A stretch of 64,000 nucleotides of DNA from JACVRW01 sp963803085. GTDB lineage: Bacteria > Actinomycetota > Thermoleophilia > Solirubrobacterales > Thermoleophilaceae. Below the pieces are notes generated by a model. The model made no database searches. It was given only the letters and a program-made list of their open reading frames with translations, and had not been told where the DNA came from. Where the stretch lies: positions 372,001-436,000 of the forward strand of contig CAWDLE010000010.1 in NCBI GenBank assembly GCA_963803085.1, given 5' to 3'. Every line of letters begins with the position of its first letter. The stretch's first letter is position 1. A program made the position numbers and the translations under genes. Below are positions 41,502 through 50,288 of this stretch, piece by piece.

Positions 41502-43184
41502 TCAGTACGTCCTCTCCTGCGGCTCCCATTGGGTCATGGTCACGGGCGAATAGGAGAGCTCGGGCTCCGACCCGTTGGCGGCCACGTTGATGTGCTTGAG
41601 CCACTCCTCGTCGTTTCGCTCCGGGAAGTCGAGTCGGGTGTGGGCGCCGCGGCTCTCCTTGCGCTCGAGCGCCGAGACCACGATGGCCTCCGCGTTGTCG
41701 AGCATGAACTGGAGCTCGAGGGCTCCGAGCACGTCCTGGTTGAAGACGGTGCCCTTGTCGTCGATGGCCACGTTCTGCGCCTCGTCCTTGAGACGGCGGA
41801 CGATCTCGAGGGCGCTCCGCAGGCCGTCTTCGTCGCGGAACACGGCCACGTACTTGTCCATGGTCGAGCCCAGCTCGGCCTTCAGCTCGGACACGCGCCG
41901 GCCGGTTCCGTCGCGGTTCACGATGGCCTGGATCGCTCTCTCCTCAGCCTGCAGCGAGGAGCGCGACGGCTCCGGCATCCCCAGACCATGCACAGCCTGT
42001 GCGGCGTGTTCGCCCGAGCGCCGCCCGAACACCAGCGTGTCGAGCAGCGAGTTCGCGCCTAGGCGGTTGCCGCCGTGCACCGACACGCACGCGCACTCAC
42101 CGGCGGCATACAGCCCCGGGATCGCCGTCTGGCCGTGGATGTCGGTCTTCACGCCGCCCATCACGTAGTGATTGCCCGGCTTGATGTGGATCGGCTCACG
42201 CGTGATGTCCACCCCGGCGAAGTCGCGGCCCACGTTCACGATCTCGCGTAGGGCCTCGTGGATGCGCTTGCGCGGCACGACCGTGATGTCGAGCGCCACC
42301 GTCCCGTCCGGGAAGCCTCGTCCCTCGTTGATCTCGGTCTGCTCGGCGCGCGAGACCACGTCGCGGCTGGCCAGTTCCATCTTGTTGGGCGCGTACTTCT
42401 CCATGAAGCGCTCGCCCTGGGCGTTGTAGAGGTGGGCGCCCTCGCCGCGGGCGCCCTCGGTGATGAGCAGCCCCAGACCCGCCAGCGTCGTGGGGTGGTA
42501 CTGGATCATCTCCATGTCCATCAGCGGGGCCCCGACCCGGTACGCCATGGCGATCCCGTCCCCGGTGCAGATCAGGGCATTCGTGGTGGGGTCGTAGATC
42601 TGCCCGTTGCCGCCCGTGGCGAGGATCACGGCCTTGGCGGCGAACAGCTCTATCGAGCCGTCCTTGATGTTGCGCGTCACGACGCCGGCGGTGCGGCCGT
42701 CGTCGTCCTGGACGAGGGCGGTGCTGAACCACTCCTCGTAGCGCGTGACCTCCTCGTACTTCATGAGCTGCTCGTAGAGAACGTGCAGGATCGCCTGGCC
42801 GGTGATGTCGGCCACGTAGTAGGTCCGCGCCGCCGACGCCCCACCGAACGCCCGCTTCCCGAGCCGTCCCCGCTCATCGCGGTGGAAGGTCACGCCGAGG
42901 TGCTCGAGCTCGAGCAGCTCGTGCGGCGCCTCCCGGCACATGATCTCGATTGCGTCCTGGTCGCCGAGGTAGTCAGACCCCTTCACGGTGTCGAACGCAT
43001 GCGACTCCCACGAGTCCTGCGGGTCGAGCGCCGCATTGATCCCACCCTGAGCCGCATTCGAATGCGACCGCACCGGATGAACCTTGGAGATGATCCCCAC
43101 GGACGCCCCAGTCTCCGCCGCCGCCAGGGCGGCCCGCTGGCCGGCCAAACCGGCGCCAATCACCAAAACGTCATGCTGAGGCAT
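41502..43184 (-). CDS. sdhA: Succinate dehydrogenase/fumarate reductase flavoprotein subunit
   Basis: 560 residues. FAD site VIGAGLAGQRAALAAAETG and covalent-FAD His region VRSHSNAAQGGINAAL; catalytic motifs YHPTTLAGLGLLITEGARGE and CVSVHGGNRLGANSLLDTL; capping domain GRGFPDGTVALDITVVPRKR. It oxidises succinate to fumarate in the TCA cycle or runs in reverse. It is the first gene of the sdhA-sdhB-sdhE operon, 1 nt before sdhB. The -10 TAGACT (43194-43199) ends 9 nt upstream of ATG 43184, so the mRNA is probably leaderless. Confidence 0.95.
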   Translation of the reverse strand: MPQHDVLVIGAGLAGQRAALAAAETGASVGIISKVHPVRSHSNAAQGGINAALDPQDSWESHAFDTVKGSDYLGDQDAIEIMCREAPHELLELEHLGVTFHRDERGRLGKRAFGGASAARTYYVADITGQAILHVLYEQLMKYEEVTRYEEWFSTALVQDDDGRTAGVVTRNIKDGSIELFAAKAVILATGGNGQIYDPTTNALICTGDGIAMAYRVGAPLMDMEMIQYHPTTLAGLGLLITEGARGEGAHLYNAQGERFMEKYAPNKMELASRDVVSRAEQTEINEGRGFPDGTVALDITVVPRKRIHEALREIVNVGRDFAGVDITREPIHIKPGNHYVMGGVKTDIHGQTAIPGLYAAGECACVSVHGGNRLGANSLLDTLVFGRRSGEHAAQAVHGLGMPEPSRSSLQAEERAIQAIVNRDGTGRRVSELKAELGSTMDKYVAVFRDEDGLRSALEIVRRLKDEAQNVAIDDKGTVFNQDVLGALELQFMLDNAEAIVVSALERKESRGAHTRLDFPERNDEEWLKHINVAANGSEPELSYSPVTMTQWEPQERTY

Positions 43185-43193
43185 CGGGCGCTG

Positions 43194-43199
43194 AGTCTA
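43194..43199 (-). promoter_or_regulatory. -10 hexamer of the sdh operon
   Basis: TAGACT on the minus strand, 9 nt from the start codon of sdhA and without a Shine-Dalgarno. Confidence 0.55.
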
Positions 43200-43347
43200 T
43201 TCACGCCCCGACACGGGCCACTTTCCGGGGGGCGAAGCGAGGTCCTATCGCGCGATTTCGGACTGGGCGATGCGGTGTGGCGGGTGACCTACGAGCGGCT
43301 GTTGCGTGAACCCGAGGCTGTGGCGGAGCAGCTCGTCGGACTCGGCG

Positions 43348-44505
43348 TCACGCAGGTACCGCCCCCTGCAGCGCCCGCCGCACGGCGTCGATCGTGACCA
43401 CGCCGCGGAGCACGCCCTCGCCGTCCACGGCCATGATCGCGCCCAGGCGGGAGAGCCCCTCCTGGCCGAGCAGGTTCTCGAGCGGCTCGTCGAGCCCCAC
43501 GCGCAGGCCGCTCGAGCCATCGTCGCGGGCCATCACCGACGAGACGCGCTCGACGCCGCGCTGCGCCTGGGGGATGCTCTCCACGGCCTCCCGGGACACG
43601 ACCCCCACGAGCCTGCCGCTCGAGTCAGTCACCGGAAACCACGGCCAGCCATACCGCAGGAAGAAATCGTGCTCCGCGTCAGACAGCGATACGTCCTGAG
43701 GAATCGCGACCGGCTCATTGTCCATCACGTCGGCCACGCGAATGTGGTCGATCCGGTCCGCGAAGTCCGCCTGCGCCTCGGCCGAGCGCGCCGCGCCGGC
43801 CAGGAACCAGCCGATGAAGGCGAGCCAGATGCCGCCGACGACGTCATCCGTTAGCGCCCAAAGTGCCACTCCGCCCGCGATCATCAGATAACCGCCGAGC
43901 CGACCGAGCCTGGCCGCGAAGCGCGTGGCCCTGTTGCGGTCTCCGCTGAGCTTCCACGCGATGGACCGCGCGATGCGCCCGCCGTCGAGTGGAAACGCCG
44001 GGATCAGGTTGAAGGCGAGCAGCAGGATGTTGATCGAGGCGAGGTAGCCGAGCACCGCAGTCGTGGCGCCCGATGCGTTCTGGTCGAACTGCGCGCTCTG
44101 AAGCGCATCGGACCCGCTGGACACCGCCGCGCCAAGCCCCAGGCAGACCACCGCGATCACCGCCGTCACGAGCGGGCCGGCCGCCGCGATCCGGAACTCC
44201 ACGCCTGGCGAATCCGAGTCCTTGCTGAGCTTCGCGACACCGCCGAACATCCACAGATCGATGCCCTCGATGGAGATCCCGTTGCGGATCGCCACCCACG
44301 CGTGCCCCAGCTCGTGCAACAGGATCGAGAGGAAGAACAGCAGCGCGCTGATCACCGCCAGCGCAAAGGCATTCGATCTCGTCACGTCGTCGTAGTAGCC
44401 CGACAGGTTCCAGATGATCAGGAACAGGACGATGAACCAGCTCCAGTCCACCCCAATGCGGATTCCGAAGACCCGGGCCAACTGGAAGGAACCGCCGCCG
44501 AACAT
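43348..44505 (-). CDS. Site-2-protease-like M50 metalloprotease with CBS domains
   Basis: 385 residues from ATG 44505. Membrane segments frame the zinc motif HELGHAWVAIRNGI and the second motif NLIPAFPLDGGRIARS (Asp zinc ligand). A C-terminal pair of CBS domains (VADVMDNEPVAIPQDVSLSD and VSSVMARDDGSSGLRVGL) would bind adenosine nucleotides. The group cleaves membrane-embedded substrates, or regulates them in response to energy state. The divergent MFS gene starts 42 nt away. Confidence 0.9.
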   Translation of the reverse strand: MFGGGSFQLARVFGIRIGVDWSWFIVLFLIIWNLSGYYDDVTRSNAFALAVISALLFFLSILLHELGHAWVAIRNGISIEGIDLWMFGGVAKLSKDSDSPGVEFRIAAAGPLVTAVIAVVCLGLGAAVSSGSDALQSAQFDQNASGATTAVLGYLASINILLLAFNLIPAFPLDGGRIARSIAWKLSGDRNRATRFAARLGRLGGYLMIAGGVALWALTDDVVGGIWLAFIGWFLAGAARSAEAQADFADRIDHIRVADVMDNEPVAIPQDVSLSDAEHDFFLRYGWPWFPVTDSSGRLVGVVSREAVESIPQAQRGVERVSSVMARDDGSSGLRVGLDEPLENLLGQEGLSRLGAIMAVDGEGVLRGVVTIDAVRRALQGAVPA

Positions 44506-44534
44506 CGAGGGGATGGTGTCAGACCGGCGTTGCG

Positions 44535-44540
44535 TACCGT
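44535..44540 (+). promoter_or_regulatory. -10 hexamer of a probable leaderless promoter
   Basis: TACCGT ends 6 nt before ATG 44547 of the MFS transporter gene, in a 41-nt divergent intergenic region. Confidence 0.4.
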
Positions 44541-44546
44541 GGAGCC

Positions 44547-46058
44547 ATGGCATCGAAATGGTGGACGCTGCTGGTGGTTTGCCTTGCGATCTTCATGTTG
44601 CTGCTCGACATCACGATCGTGAACGTCGCCCTCCCGAGCATCGAGAGCGACCTCGGCTCGAGCTTTGAGGATCTGCAATGGGTCGTGGATGCCTACGCGC
44701 TGGCGCTCGCCGCGCTGCTACTTGCATCCGGCTCGATCGCCGATCTGCTGGGCCGGCGCCGGGTTTTCGTGGCCGGCCTCCTGCTCTTCGTCCTCTCCTC
44801 GCTCCTCTGCGGGCTGGCCGGATCTCCCACCATGCTGAACGTCGCCCGCGGGCTCCAGGGCATCGGCGGCGCCATGATGTTCGCCACCTCGCTGGCCCTG
44901 ATCGCCCAGGAGTTCGCGCCGCAGGAGCGCGGCACGGCCTTCGGGATCTGGGGCGCCACGACGGGCTTCGCAGTGGCGGTCGGACCGCTCGTGGGCGGCG
45001 TGCTCACCGAGGGGCTCGGCTGGGAGTGGATCTTCCTGGTGAACGTGCCGATCGGCCTGCTCACCGCCGCCATCACCGTCGCCCGCGTGCCCGAGTCCGA
45101 GCGCGACCCGAACGCCCGCATCGACTGGGCGGGCGTCCTCACCTTCAGCGCCGGCCTCTTCTGCCTGGTGCTGGCGCTCATCCGCGGGAACGACCAGGGC
45201 TGGACCAGCGCTCAGATCCTCCTCCTACTTGGCGCCGCGCTCGTCCTGATCGTGGTGTTCGGGGCCGTCGAGCTGCGCCGCAGCCAGCCCATGCTCGACC
45301 TTCACCTGTTCCGAAAGCCGGCGTTCACCGGGGCCCAGATCGTCGCGTTCACCCTGCACGCGTCGATGTTCTCGATGTTCCTCTACATCGTCCTCTACAT
45401 GCAGAACGTGCTCGGCTACTCGCCGCTCGAGACCGGCATTCGCTTCCTCCCGATCTCGGTGCTGTCCTTCCTGGCGGCGCCAGTTGCCGGCAAGCTGGTC
45501 GAGCGCTTTCCGGTGCGGGCCTTCCTCGGCGCCGGCCTGTTCCTCGTCGGCATCGGCCTCCTGCTGATGGCCGGGATCGCTCCGTCGGACGACTGGACCA
45601 CGCTGCTCGCCGGCTTCCTGGTGGCCGGCGTGGGGATCGGCTTCATCAACCCGCCGCTCGCCACCGCGGCGATCGGCGTGGTGGAGCCGCGCCGCGCCGG
45701 CGCCGCGTCCGGCATCAACAGCACGTTCCGCCAGGTGGGCACGGCGGTGGGCATCGCCGGTCTGGGCGCCCTGCTCCAGTCCAAGGTGAGCGCCAACCTC
45801 GATGCCGCCCTGGCTGGTACGCGGCTCCCCCGCGGAGCGGCCGATCACATCGCCGAGGCGGTTTCCTCGGGCGGAGCCTCGGCGGCGGCGCAGGCGGTCC
45901 CTCCGCAGGCGCGTGAGGTCGTGGCCACCGCGGCGCGGAATGCCTTCATCGACGGCTTCAACGAGATCCTCGTGGTGGCCGCCGTCCTTGCCTTTGTGGG
46001 AGGTGTTCTCGGGCTCCTGCTCGTCCGCCGGCGGGACTTCGTTACGGCCGCACCCTGA
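44547..46058 (+). CDS. DHA2-family MFS drug exporter (EmrB/QacA-like)
   Basis: 503 residues with about 14 transmembrane segments. Motifs of the DHA2 family: LDITIVNVALPSIESDLGSS (motif D1), GSIADLLGRRRVFVAGLLLF (motif A), QGIGGAMMFATSLALI and GVLTEGLGWEWIFLVNVPIG (motif C). It exports cationic or hydrophobic compounds by proton antiport. No TetR-type regulator is adjacent; the divergent S2P-like protease may share regulation. Confidence 0.93.
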   Translation: MASKWWTLLVVCLAIFMLLLDITIVNVALPSIESDLGSSFEDLQWVVDAYALALAALLLASGSIADLLGRRRVFVAGLLLFVLSSLLCGLAGSPTMLNVARGLQGIGGAMMFATSLALIAQEFAPQERGTAFGIWGATTGFAVAVGPLVGGVLTEGLGWEWIFLVNVPIGLLTAAITVARVPESERDPNARIDWAGVLTFSAGLFCLVLALIRGNDQGWTSAQILLLLGAALVLIVVFGAVELRRSQPMLDLHLFRKPAFTGAQIVAFTLHASMFSMFLYIVLYMQNVLGYSPLETGIRFLPISVLSFLAAPVAGKLVERFPVRAFLGAGLFLVGIGLLLMAGIAPSDDWTTLLAGFLVAGVGIGFINPPLATAAIGVVEPRRAGAASGINSTFRQVGTAVGIAGLGALLQSKVSANLDAALAGTRLPRGAADHIAEAVSSGGASAAAQAVPPQAREVVATAARNAFIDGFNEILVVAAVLAFVGGVLGLLLVRRRDFVTAAP

Positions 46059-46085
46059 GCGCGGCTGCTAGTAATCCGCCCCCCT

Positions 46086-47165
46086 ATGACCACTCACAGA
46101 GTCACCTTCATCCCCGGCGACGGCACCGGGCCCGAGCTCGCGGAGGCCACACAGCGCGTGCTCGAGGCCACCGGAGTCGAGTTCGACTGGGACTTCCAGG
46201 ATGCCGGGATCGACGTCTACGAGTCGGAGGGCAACCCGCTCCCCGACCGCACGCTCGACTCGATTCGGGAGCGCGGGCTCGCAATCAAGGGCCCGACGAC
46301 CACACCGGTCGGCTCCGGCCACCGCTCGATCAACGTCGCCCTCCGCAAGGAGTTCGACCTCTACGCCTGCATCCGGCCCTGCAAGGCCTACGACGGCGTT
46401 CGCACCCGCTTCCCCGAGACGGACCTCGTGATCGTCCGCGAGAACACCGAGGACCTCTACGCGGGCATCGAGTTCGAGAAGGGCTCGCCCGAGGTCGAGA
46501 AGCTGCGCACGTTCCTGGCCGACGAGCTTGACTCGCCGACTCGTGACGAGTCCGGCATCTCGATCAAGCCGATCTCCGTCTTCGGCTCGGAGCGGATCGT
46601 GGAGGCGGCCTTCAAGTACGCGGAGGAGAACGGCCGCAAGAAGGTGGTCGCGGCCCACAAGGCCAACATCATGAAGTTCTCCGACGGCCTCTTCCTCGAG
46701 GTGGCCCGGCAGGTGGCCGAGCGCCATCCCGACATCGAGTTCGAGGACCGCATCATCGACAACCTCTGCAACCAGCTCGTGTCGCGGCCCGAGGAGTACG
46801 ACGTGATCGTGCTGCCGAACCTCTACGGCGACATCGTCTCGGACCTCGGCGCCGGCCTGATCGGCGGCCTCGGCCTGGCGCCGGGCGCCAACATCGGCAC
46901 CGAGGGCGCGATCTTCGAGGCCACCCACGGCTCGGCGCCCAAGTACAAGGGCCAGAACAAGGTGAACCCGACCGCGCTGATGCTCTCCGGCGTGCTGATG
47001 CTCCGGCACCTCGACGAGACCGAGGCGGCCGATCGGATGGAGAAGGGCATCGCCGAGGTGATCCGCAAGGGCGACAAGGTCACGTACGACCTGAAGCCTT
47101 CGCGTGACGATCCCTCCGCAGTGGGTACCAGCGAGTTCGCAGACGCAGTGATAGACGCGCTATAA
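46086..47165 (+). CDS. NAD-type isocitrate/isopropylmalate dehydrogenase-family enzyme (probably isocitrate dehydrogenase)
   Basis: 359 residues of the beta-decarboxylating dehydrogenase family. The substrate motif SINVALRKEFDLYACIRP (Ser and Asn of NAD-type ICDH) and VRENTEDLYAGIEFE favour isocitrate over isopropylmalate; metal-binding Asp residues are in DNLCNQLVSRPEEYDVIVLP and NLYGDIVSDLGAGLIGG. The NAD pocket is in EATHGSAPKYKGQNKVNPTA. It catalyses isocitrate to 2-oxoglutarate and CO2. It is followed by mdh and stands near sdh, a TCA-cycle neighbourhood. Confidence 0.88.
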   Translation: MTTHRVTFIPGDGTGPELAEATQRVLEATGVEFDWDFQDAGIDVYESEGNPLPDRTLDSIRERGLAIKGPTTTPVGSGHRSINVALRKEFDLYACIRPCKAYDGVRTRFPETDLVIVRENTEDLYAGIEFEKGSPEVEKLRTFLADELDSPTRDESGISIKPISVFGSERIVEAAFKYAEENGRKKVVAAHKANIMKFSDGLFLEVARQVAERHPDIEFEDRIIDNLCNQLVSRPEEYDVIVLPNLYGDIVSDLGAGLIGGLGLAPGANIGTEGAIFEATHGSAPKYKGQNKVNPTALMLSGVLMLRHLDETEAADRMEKGIAEVIRKGDKVTYDLKPSRDDPSAVGTSEFADAVIDAL

Positions 47166-47181
47166 CGCGCGGAAATCGGAG

Positions 47182-47202
47182 ATGACAGAGATGAACGCCT
47201 GA
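47182..47202 (+). other. Possible 6-codon leader peptide before mdh
   Basis: ATG 47182 encodes MTEMNA and stops in TGATG, overlapping the mdh start. TCGGAG precedes it. It could couple initiation at mdh, which has no Shine-Dalgarno of its own, or be chance. Confidence 0.3.
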
Positions 47203-48173
47203 TGCCCACCACAGTCACAGTCACCGGCGCCGCCGGCCAGATCGGCTACGCACTGCTGTTCCGGATCGCGAGCGGCCAGATGCTCGGCCCGGACGAGAAG
47301 ATCAACCTGCGGCTGCTGGAGATCCCGGACGCCGTGAAGGCGGCCGAGGGCACCGCGATGGAGCTGCAGGACTGCGCCTTTCCGCTGCTGGCCTCGACGG
47401 AGATCTTCGACGACGCGACCAAGGCCTTCGACGGCGTGAACGTGGCGATGCTCGTGGGGGCGCGCCCGCGCTCGAAGGGCATGGAGCGCGCCGACCTGCT
47501 CGAGGCCAACGGCCAGATCTTCAAGCCTCAGGGCGAGGCACTGAACGCCGGAGCGGCGGACGACGTGAAGATCCTCGTGGTCGGCAACCCCGCCAACACC
47601 AACGCCCTGATCGCCATGAGCAACGCGCCGGACATCCCGGGCGAGCGCTTCACCGCCATGACCCGCCTCGACCAGAACCGCGCGGTTGCGCAGCTCGCCG
47701 ACAAGCTGGGCGTGGGGGTGGAGGACGTCGAGGACCTCGCGATCTGGGGCAACCACTCGCCCACGATGTTCCCCGACCTCTTCAACGCCAAGGTGAACGG
47801 CCAGCGCGCGGTCGACCAGGTGGACATGGACTGGTACGAGAACGAGTACATCCCGCGCGTGGGCAAGCGCGGCGCCGAGATCATCGACGCGCGCGGCGCC
47901 TCATCGGCGGCCAGCGCCGCCAGCGCCGCGATCGACCACGTGCGCGACTGGGTCCATGGCGCCGACGGCCTGCGCTCGATGGCCGTCCGCTCGAATGGCG
48001 AGTACGACGTGGACGAGGGCCTCATCTCGAGCTTCCCGCTGCGTGTGAGCGGCGGCGCCTACGAGATCGCGGAGGGTGTCGAGGTGGACGAGTTCGCGCG
48101 CGGCAAGATCGACGCGACCGTCGGCGAGCTGCGCGACGAGCGCGAAAGCGTGCGCGAGCTGGGGCTGGTCTAG
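47202..48173 (+). CDS. mdh: Malate dehydrogenase
   Basis: 323 residues. NAD loop VTVTGAAGQIGYALLFRIAS, substrate Arg in GARPRSKGMERADLLEANGQ and MTRLDQNRA, catalytic His in IWGNHSPTMFPDLF. The architecture is that of the cytoplasmic-type (plant/animal cytosolic and Thermus-like) MDHs: the long KINLRLLEIPDAVKAAEGTA segment is typical. It oxidises malate to oxaloacetate. 36 nt after the isocitrate dehydrogenase stop. Confidence 0.95.
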   Translation: MPTTVTVTGAAGQIGYALLFRIASGQMLGPDEKINLRLLEIPDAVKAAEGTAMELQDCAFPLLASTEIFDDATKAFDGVNVAMLVGARPRSKGMERADLLEANGQIFKPQGEALNAGAADDVKILVVGNPANTNALIAMSNAPDIPGERFTAMTRLDQNRAVAQLADKLGVGVEDVEDLAIWGNHSPTMFPDLFNAKVNGQRAVDQVDMDWYENEYIPRVGKRGAEIIDARGASSAASAASAAIDHVRDWVHGADGLRSMAVRSNGEYDVDEGLISSFPLRVSGGAYEIAEGVEVDEFARGKIDATVGELRDERESVRELGLV

Positions 48174-48320
48174 CGCCGCCGCGCTGGCCAGGGCGCCACT
48201 CGCGGCTTTCTCACGCCAGCCGCGCTAACTGCAGCACCAAGGGGTCACCCGAATGGGTCCACAACTCGCCACTCGGCGGGCCCGGATGAGGGGAGAGCGG
48301 CTTTGACGTTCGAATAGAAC

Positions 48321-48395
48321 GACAAGACTCGCCACCCCGTCACCGACGGGCTCGAAAGGCGACTTGTGGGCCTACCCCTTCACCGCTGCTGTAAG
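48321..48395 (+). promoter_or_regulatory. Bulged long hairpin followed by the 19-nt repeat
   Basis: ACAAG/CTTGT, TCGCC/GGCGA and CCCGTC/GACGGG (3-nt loop) stack into one bulged hairpin, 48322-48367. Nine nt later comes the same 19-nt sequence ending GCTGCTGTAAG (48377-48395) that follows a hairpin at 32403-32421. It lies between convergent mdh and a wHTH gene; it may terminate either or be a structured RNA. Confidence 0.6.
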
Positions 48396-48421
48396 TGCCG
48401 GGGGGCGAGCGGGCGCAGCGG

Positions 48422-48778
48422 CTACGCCGGGTGCCAGCCCTTGTCGCGCTTCACGACCTGACCCTCTGCCTCGAGGGTGGGCATCACGCGGTACAGATAG
48501 TTCGCGTGGATGCCCATCGCGTCTGCCATCTCGGAGATCTTGATCCCGGGGCGGGCGCGCACCAGTTCGAGCGCCTGCCTGGCCCGTGTGCCGCTTCCGC
48601 GCGGCCGACCGCGTCCGCGGCGCCGCGGGGCGCGGGCAGCTGGGCGCGTGCCTCCGTCGCCCACACCCGCGAGCGCGCCGGCCGCCTTCTCGAGGCGGTT
48701 GTACTCCTCCACGAGCGGGCGCAGTTCCTTCATTCGCGCTTCGATCTCTCGGCGCTTCTCGTCAAGAAAATCAGCCAT
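48422..48778 (-). CDS. Small winged-helix/coiled-coil regulator
   Basis: 118 residues. An N-terminal coiled-coil helix (LDEKRREIEARMKELRPLVE) and a basic AT-hook-like linker (RRRGRGRPRGSGTRARQALE) precede a winged-helix segment (IKISEMADAMGIHANYLYRV) with a wing ending VVKRDKGWHPA. It resembles DNA-binding proteins common in Thermoleophilia, function not known. The start overlaps its own promoter region and an imperfect palindrome (48781-48812), suggesting autoregulation. Confidence 0.7.
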   Translation of the reverse strand: MADFLDEKRREIEARMKELRPLVEEYNRLEKAAGALAGVGDGGTRPAARAPRRRGRGRPRGSGTRARQALELVRARPGIKISEMADAMGIHANYLYRVMPTLEAEGQVVKRDKGWHPA

Positions 48779-48780
48779 TA

Positions 48781-48812
48781 ACCGGTAAGAGTAACACTTA
48801 CTCGGTAATGGA
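48781..48812 (-). promoter_or_regulatory. Promoter and imperfect palindromic operator
   Basis: On the minus strand TTACCGAGTAAG and CTCTTACCGGT form an imperfect inverted repeat. TACTCT (48788-48793), 9 nt before ATG 48778, is the likely -10, so a repressor here would block RNA polymerase directly. Confidence 0.55.
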
Positions 48813-49238
48813 CTTCAGTCTCTGCAAGGTGTCATCCAGCTCTTTTTGAGTGACACGCGCGACGCCGCGGCCGGCGATCCGGCCCAGCGGTCCGCCGGGA
48901 AGGTCGTACTCGTTCATGTAGTGGAACTGGGTGGAGTGGTCGCCGGACGACTCGCCGAACGCATAGGACACCCGCGCGTGGGAGCCCACCGGCCCCCTGC
49001 CCTCCCAGACCACGAGCTTGCAGGGATCGTTCTCCACGACAGTCCAGCGCACCCGGAACTTGCGTCCCGCGAGCTTCAGCCACTGCGTCAGCTTCGAGCC
49101 CTTCTTCAGCGACCCGTTCGGCGCGTCCTCGAGGTGATGGTGAATGGTTACCCAGTCCTTCAGCCGCTCAGCGTCCATCACCACCTCGTAGACCCGCTGC
49201 ACGGGCGCATCGATCCAGATCTCGCGCTCGACCTTCAT
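48798..49238 (-). CDS. SRPBCC-family protein
   Basis: 146 residues from ATG 49238 (overlapping the upstream stop by 4 nt, ATGA). Strand-helix start MKVEREIWIDAPVQRVYEVV, then WVTIHHHLEDAP, KLTQWLKLAGRKFRVRWTVV, and a terminal helix (RIAGRGVARVTQKELDDTL) define a helix-grip fold. It is translationally coupled to the NAD-binding protein upstream, so the two may act on the same lipid-like ligand. The C-terminus covers the operator of the neighbouring regulator. Confidence 0.82.
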   Translation of the reverse strand: MKVEREIWIDAPVQRVYEVVMDAERLKDWVTIHHHLEDAPNGSLKKGSKLTQWLKLAGRKFRVRWTVVENDPCKLVVWEGRGPVGSHARVSYAFGESSGDHSTQFHYMNEYDLPGGPLGRIAGRGVARVTQKELDDTLQRLKSITE

Positions 49239-50143
49239 CGTGCGCCCAGCGGCTCCAGGGTCTCCCACTCGCCAAGCGCGTGCTCGACCGCTCGCTCGAA
49301 GCGGTGCGGTCGCAGCCCATAGAGGCGCGGCGCCTCGTCCGGGTCGCGCGGCAGCAGGTCTGTCTCGAGGCTCTCCATCAGCGGCCGCACCAACTCAATC
49401 GGCTGGCCCGTCACGGCCGCCACCACCGCGCTGGCAGGTGGCGTGAGCGACCGCCCCAGCGCAAGCGGCAGCCGCCCGACCCCCATCTCGTCGGCGATTC
49501 GCTCGATCATCCGACCGTAGGTCATCACGTCGGGCCCGGCCACGTCGAGCGAACGCCCCGCGGCGTCCGGCGCAGACGGTGTGCGGGCGAGGTACTCGAT
49601 CACGTCGCGCTCGTCGATCGGCGCGGTGCGGTTCTTGCGCCAGCTCGGCAGGGGCAGCACCCGTAGCCGCTCCACGAGCCGGACGAGCAGGCGGAACGAG
49701 GACGACCCTGCGCCGATCACGATCGACGCCCGCAGCGCGGTCGAGCCGGGCACCGCGGCGAGCAGCGTCTCCTCCACCTCGAGGCGCGAGTTCAGGTGCG
49801 GTGACAGCGGACGGTCCGGCGGCACGATGCCGCCGAGGTAGACGATCCGCTCGACCCCGGCGCGCGCCGCCGCCTCGCCGAAGGCCTCTGCCATGCGGCG
49901 GTCGCGCCCCGCGAAGTCGCCGTCAGCCGCCGGCTCCATCGAGTGCACGAGGTAATACGCGGTGGAGCAGCCGCCGAGCGCCTCCTCGAGGCCGGCCCCG
50001 GTAAGGAGGTCGCCTCGCACCGCGTCGATCCCCGGCAAGAGCTCGGGGCGCCGGGCCAGCGTGCGCACGGGCCGGCCCTCCGCCGCGAGGCGGCGAAGAA
50101 GGCGACTTCCCACGTATCCGGTCGCACCGGTCACGAGCTCCAC
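49235..50143 (-). CDS. Atypical SDR, NAD(P)H-binding epimerase/ubiquinone-subunit-like protein
   Basis: 302 residues. The dinucleotide site VTGATGYVGSRLLRRLAAEG is at 4-23, the ribose/adenine region is VRTLARRPELLPGIDAVRGD, and VYLGGIVPPDRPLSPHLNSR shows the atypical SDR (NmrA/DUF2867-like) sequence without the usual YxxxK. The C-terminal half (LRPHRFERAVEHALGEW) is typical of the NAD(P)H-binding protein family of the complex-I accessory type. Its substrate, if any, is unknown. Confidence 0.82.
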   Translation of the reverse strand: MELVTGATGYVGSRLLRRLAAEGRPVRTLARRPELLPGIDAVRGDLLTGAGLEEALGGCSTAYYLVHSMEPAADGDFAGRDRRMAEAFGEAAARAGVERIVYLGGIVPPDRPLSPHLNSRLEVEETLLAAVPGSTALRASIVIGAGSSSFRLLVRLVERLRVLPLPSWRKNRTAPIDERDVIEYLARTPSAPDAAGRSLDVAGPDVMTYGRMIERIADEMGVGRLPLALGRSLTPPASAVVAAVTGQPIELVRPLMESLETDLLPRDPDEAPRLYGLRPHRFERAVEHALGEWETLEPLGAR

Positions 50144-50288
50144 GAGTCCGGGACGTTACTTTCCCGAAATTCGCCCCCCTGAAAAATGCGGAGCTAGCGG
50201 GGCTTCCTCAGGCCTCTCTCAGACGACCCTGCAAAGTCCGGAAAACAGGGATGGCGCGATCCGCGCTCGTGGTGTTGAGTGGGCACCG

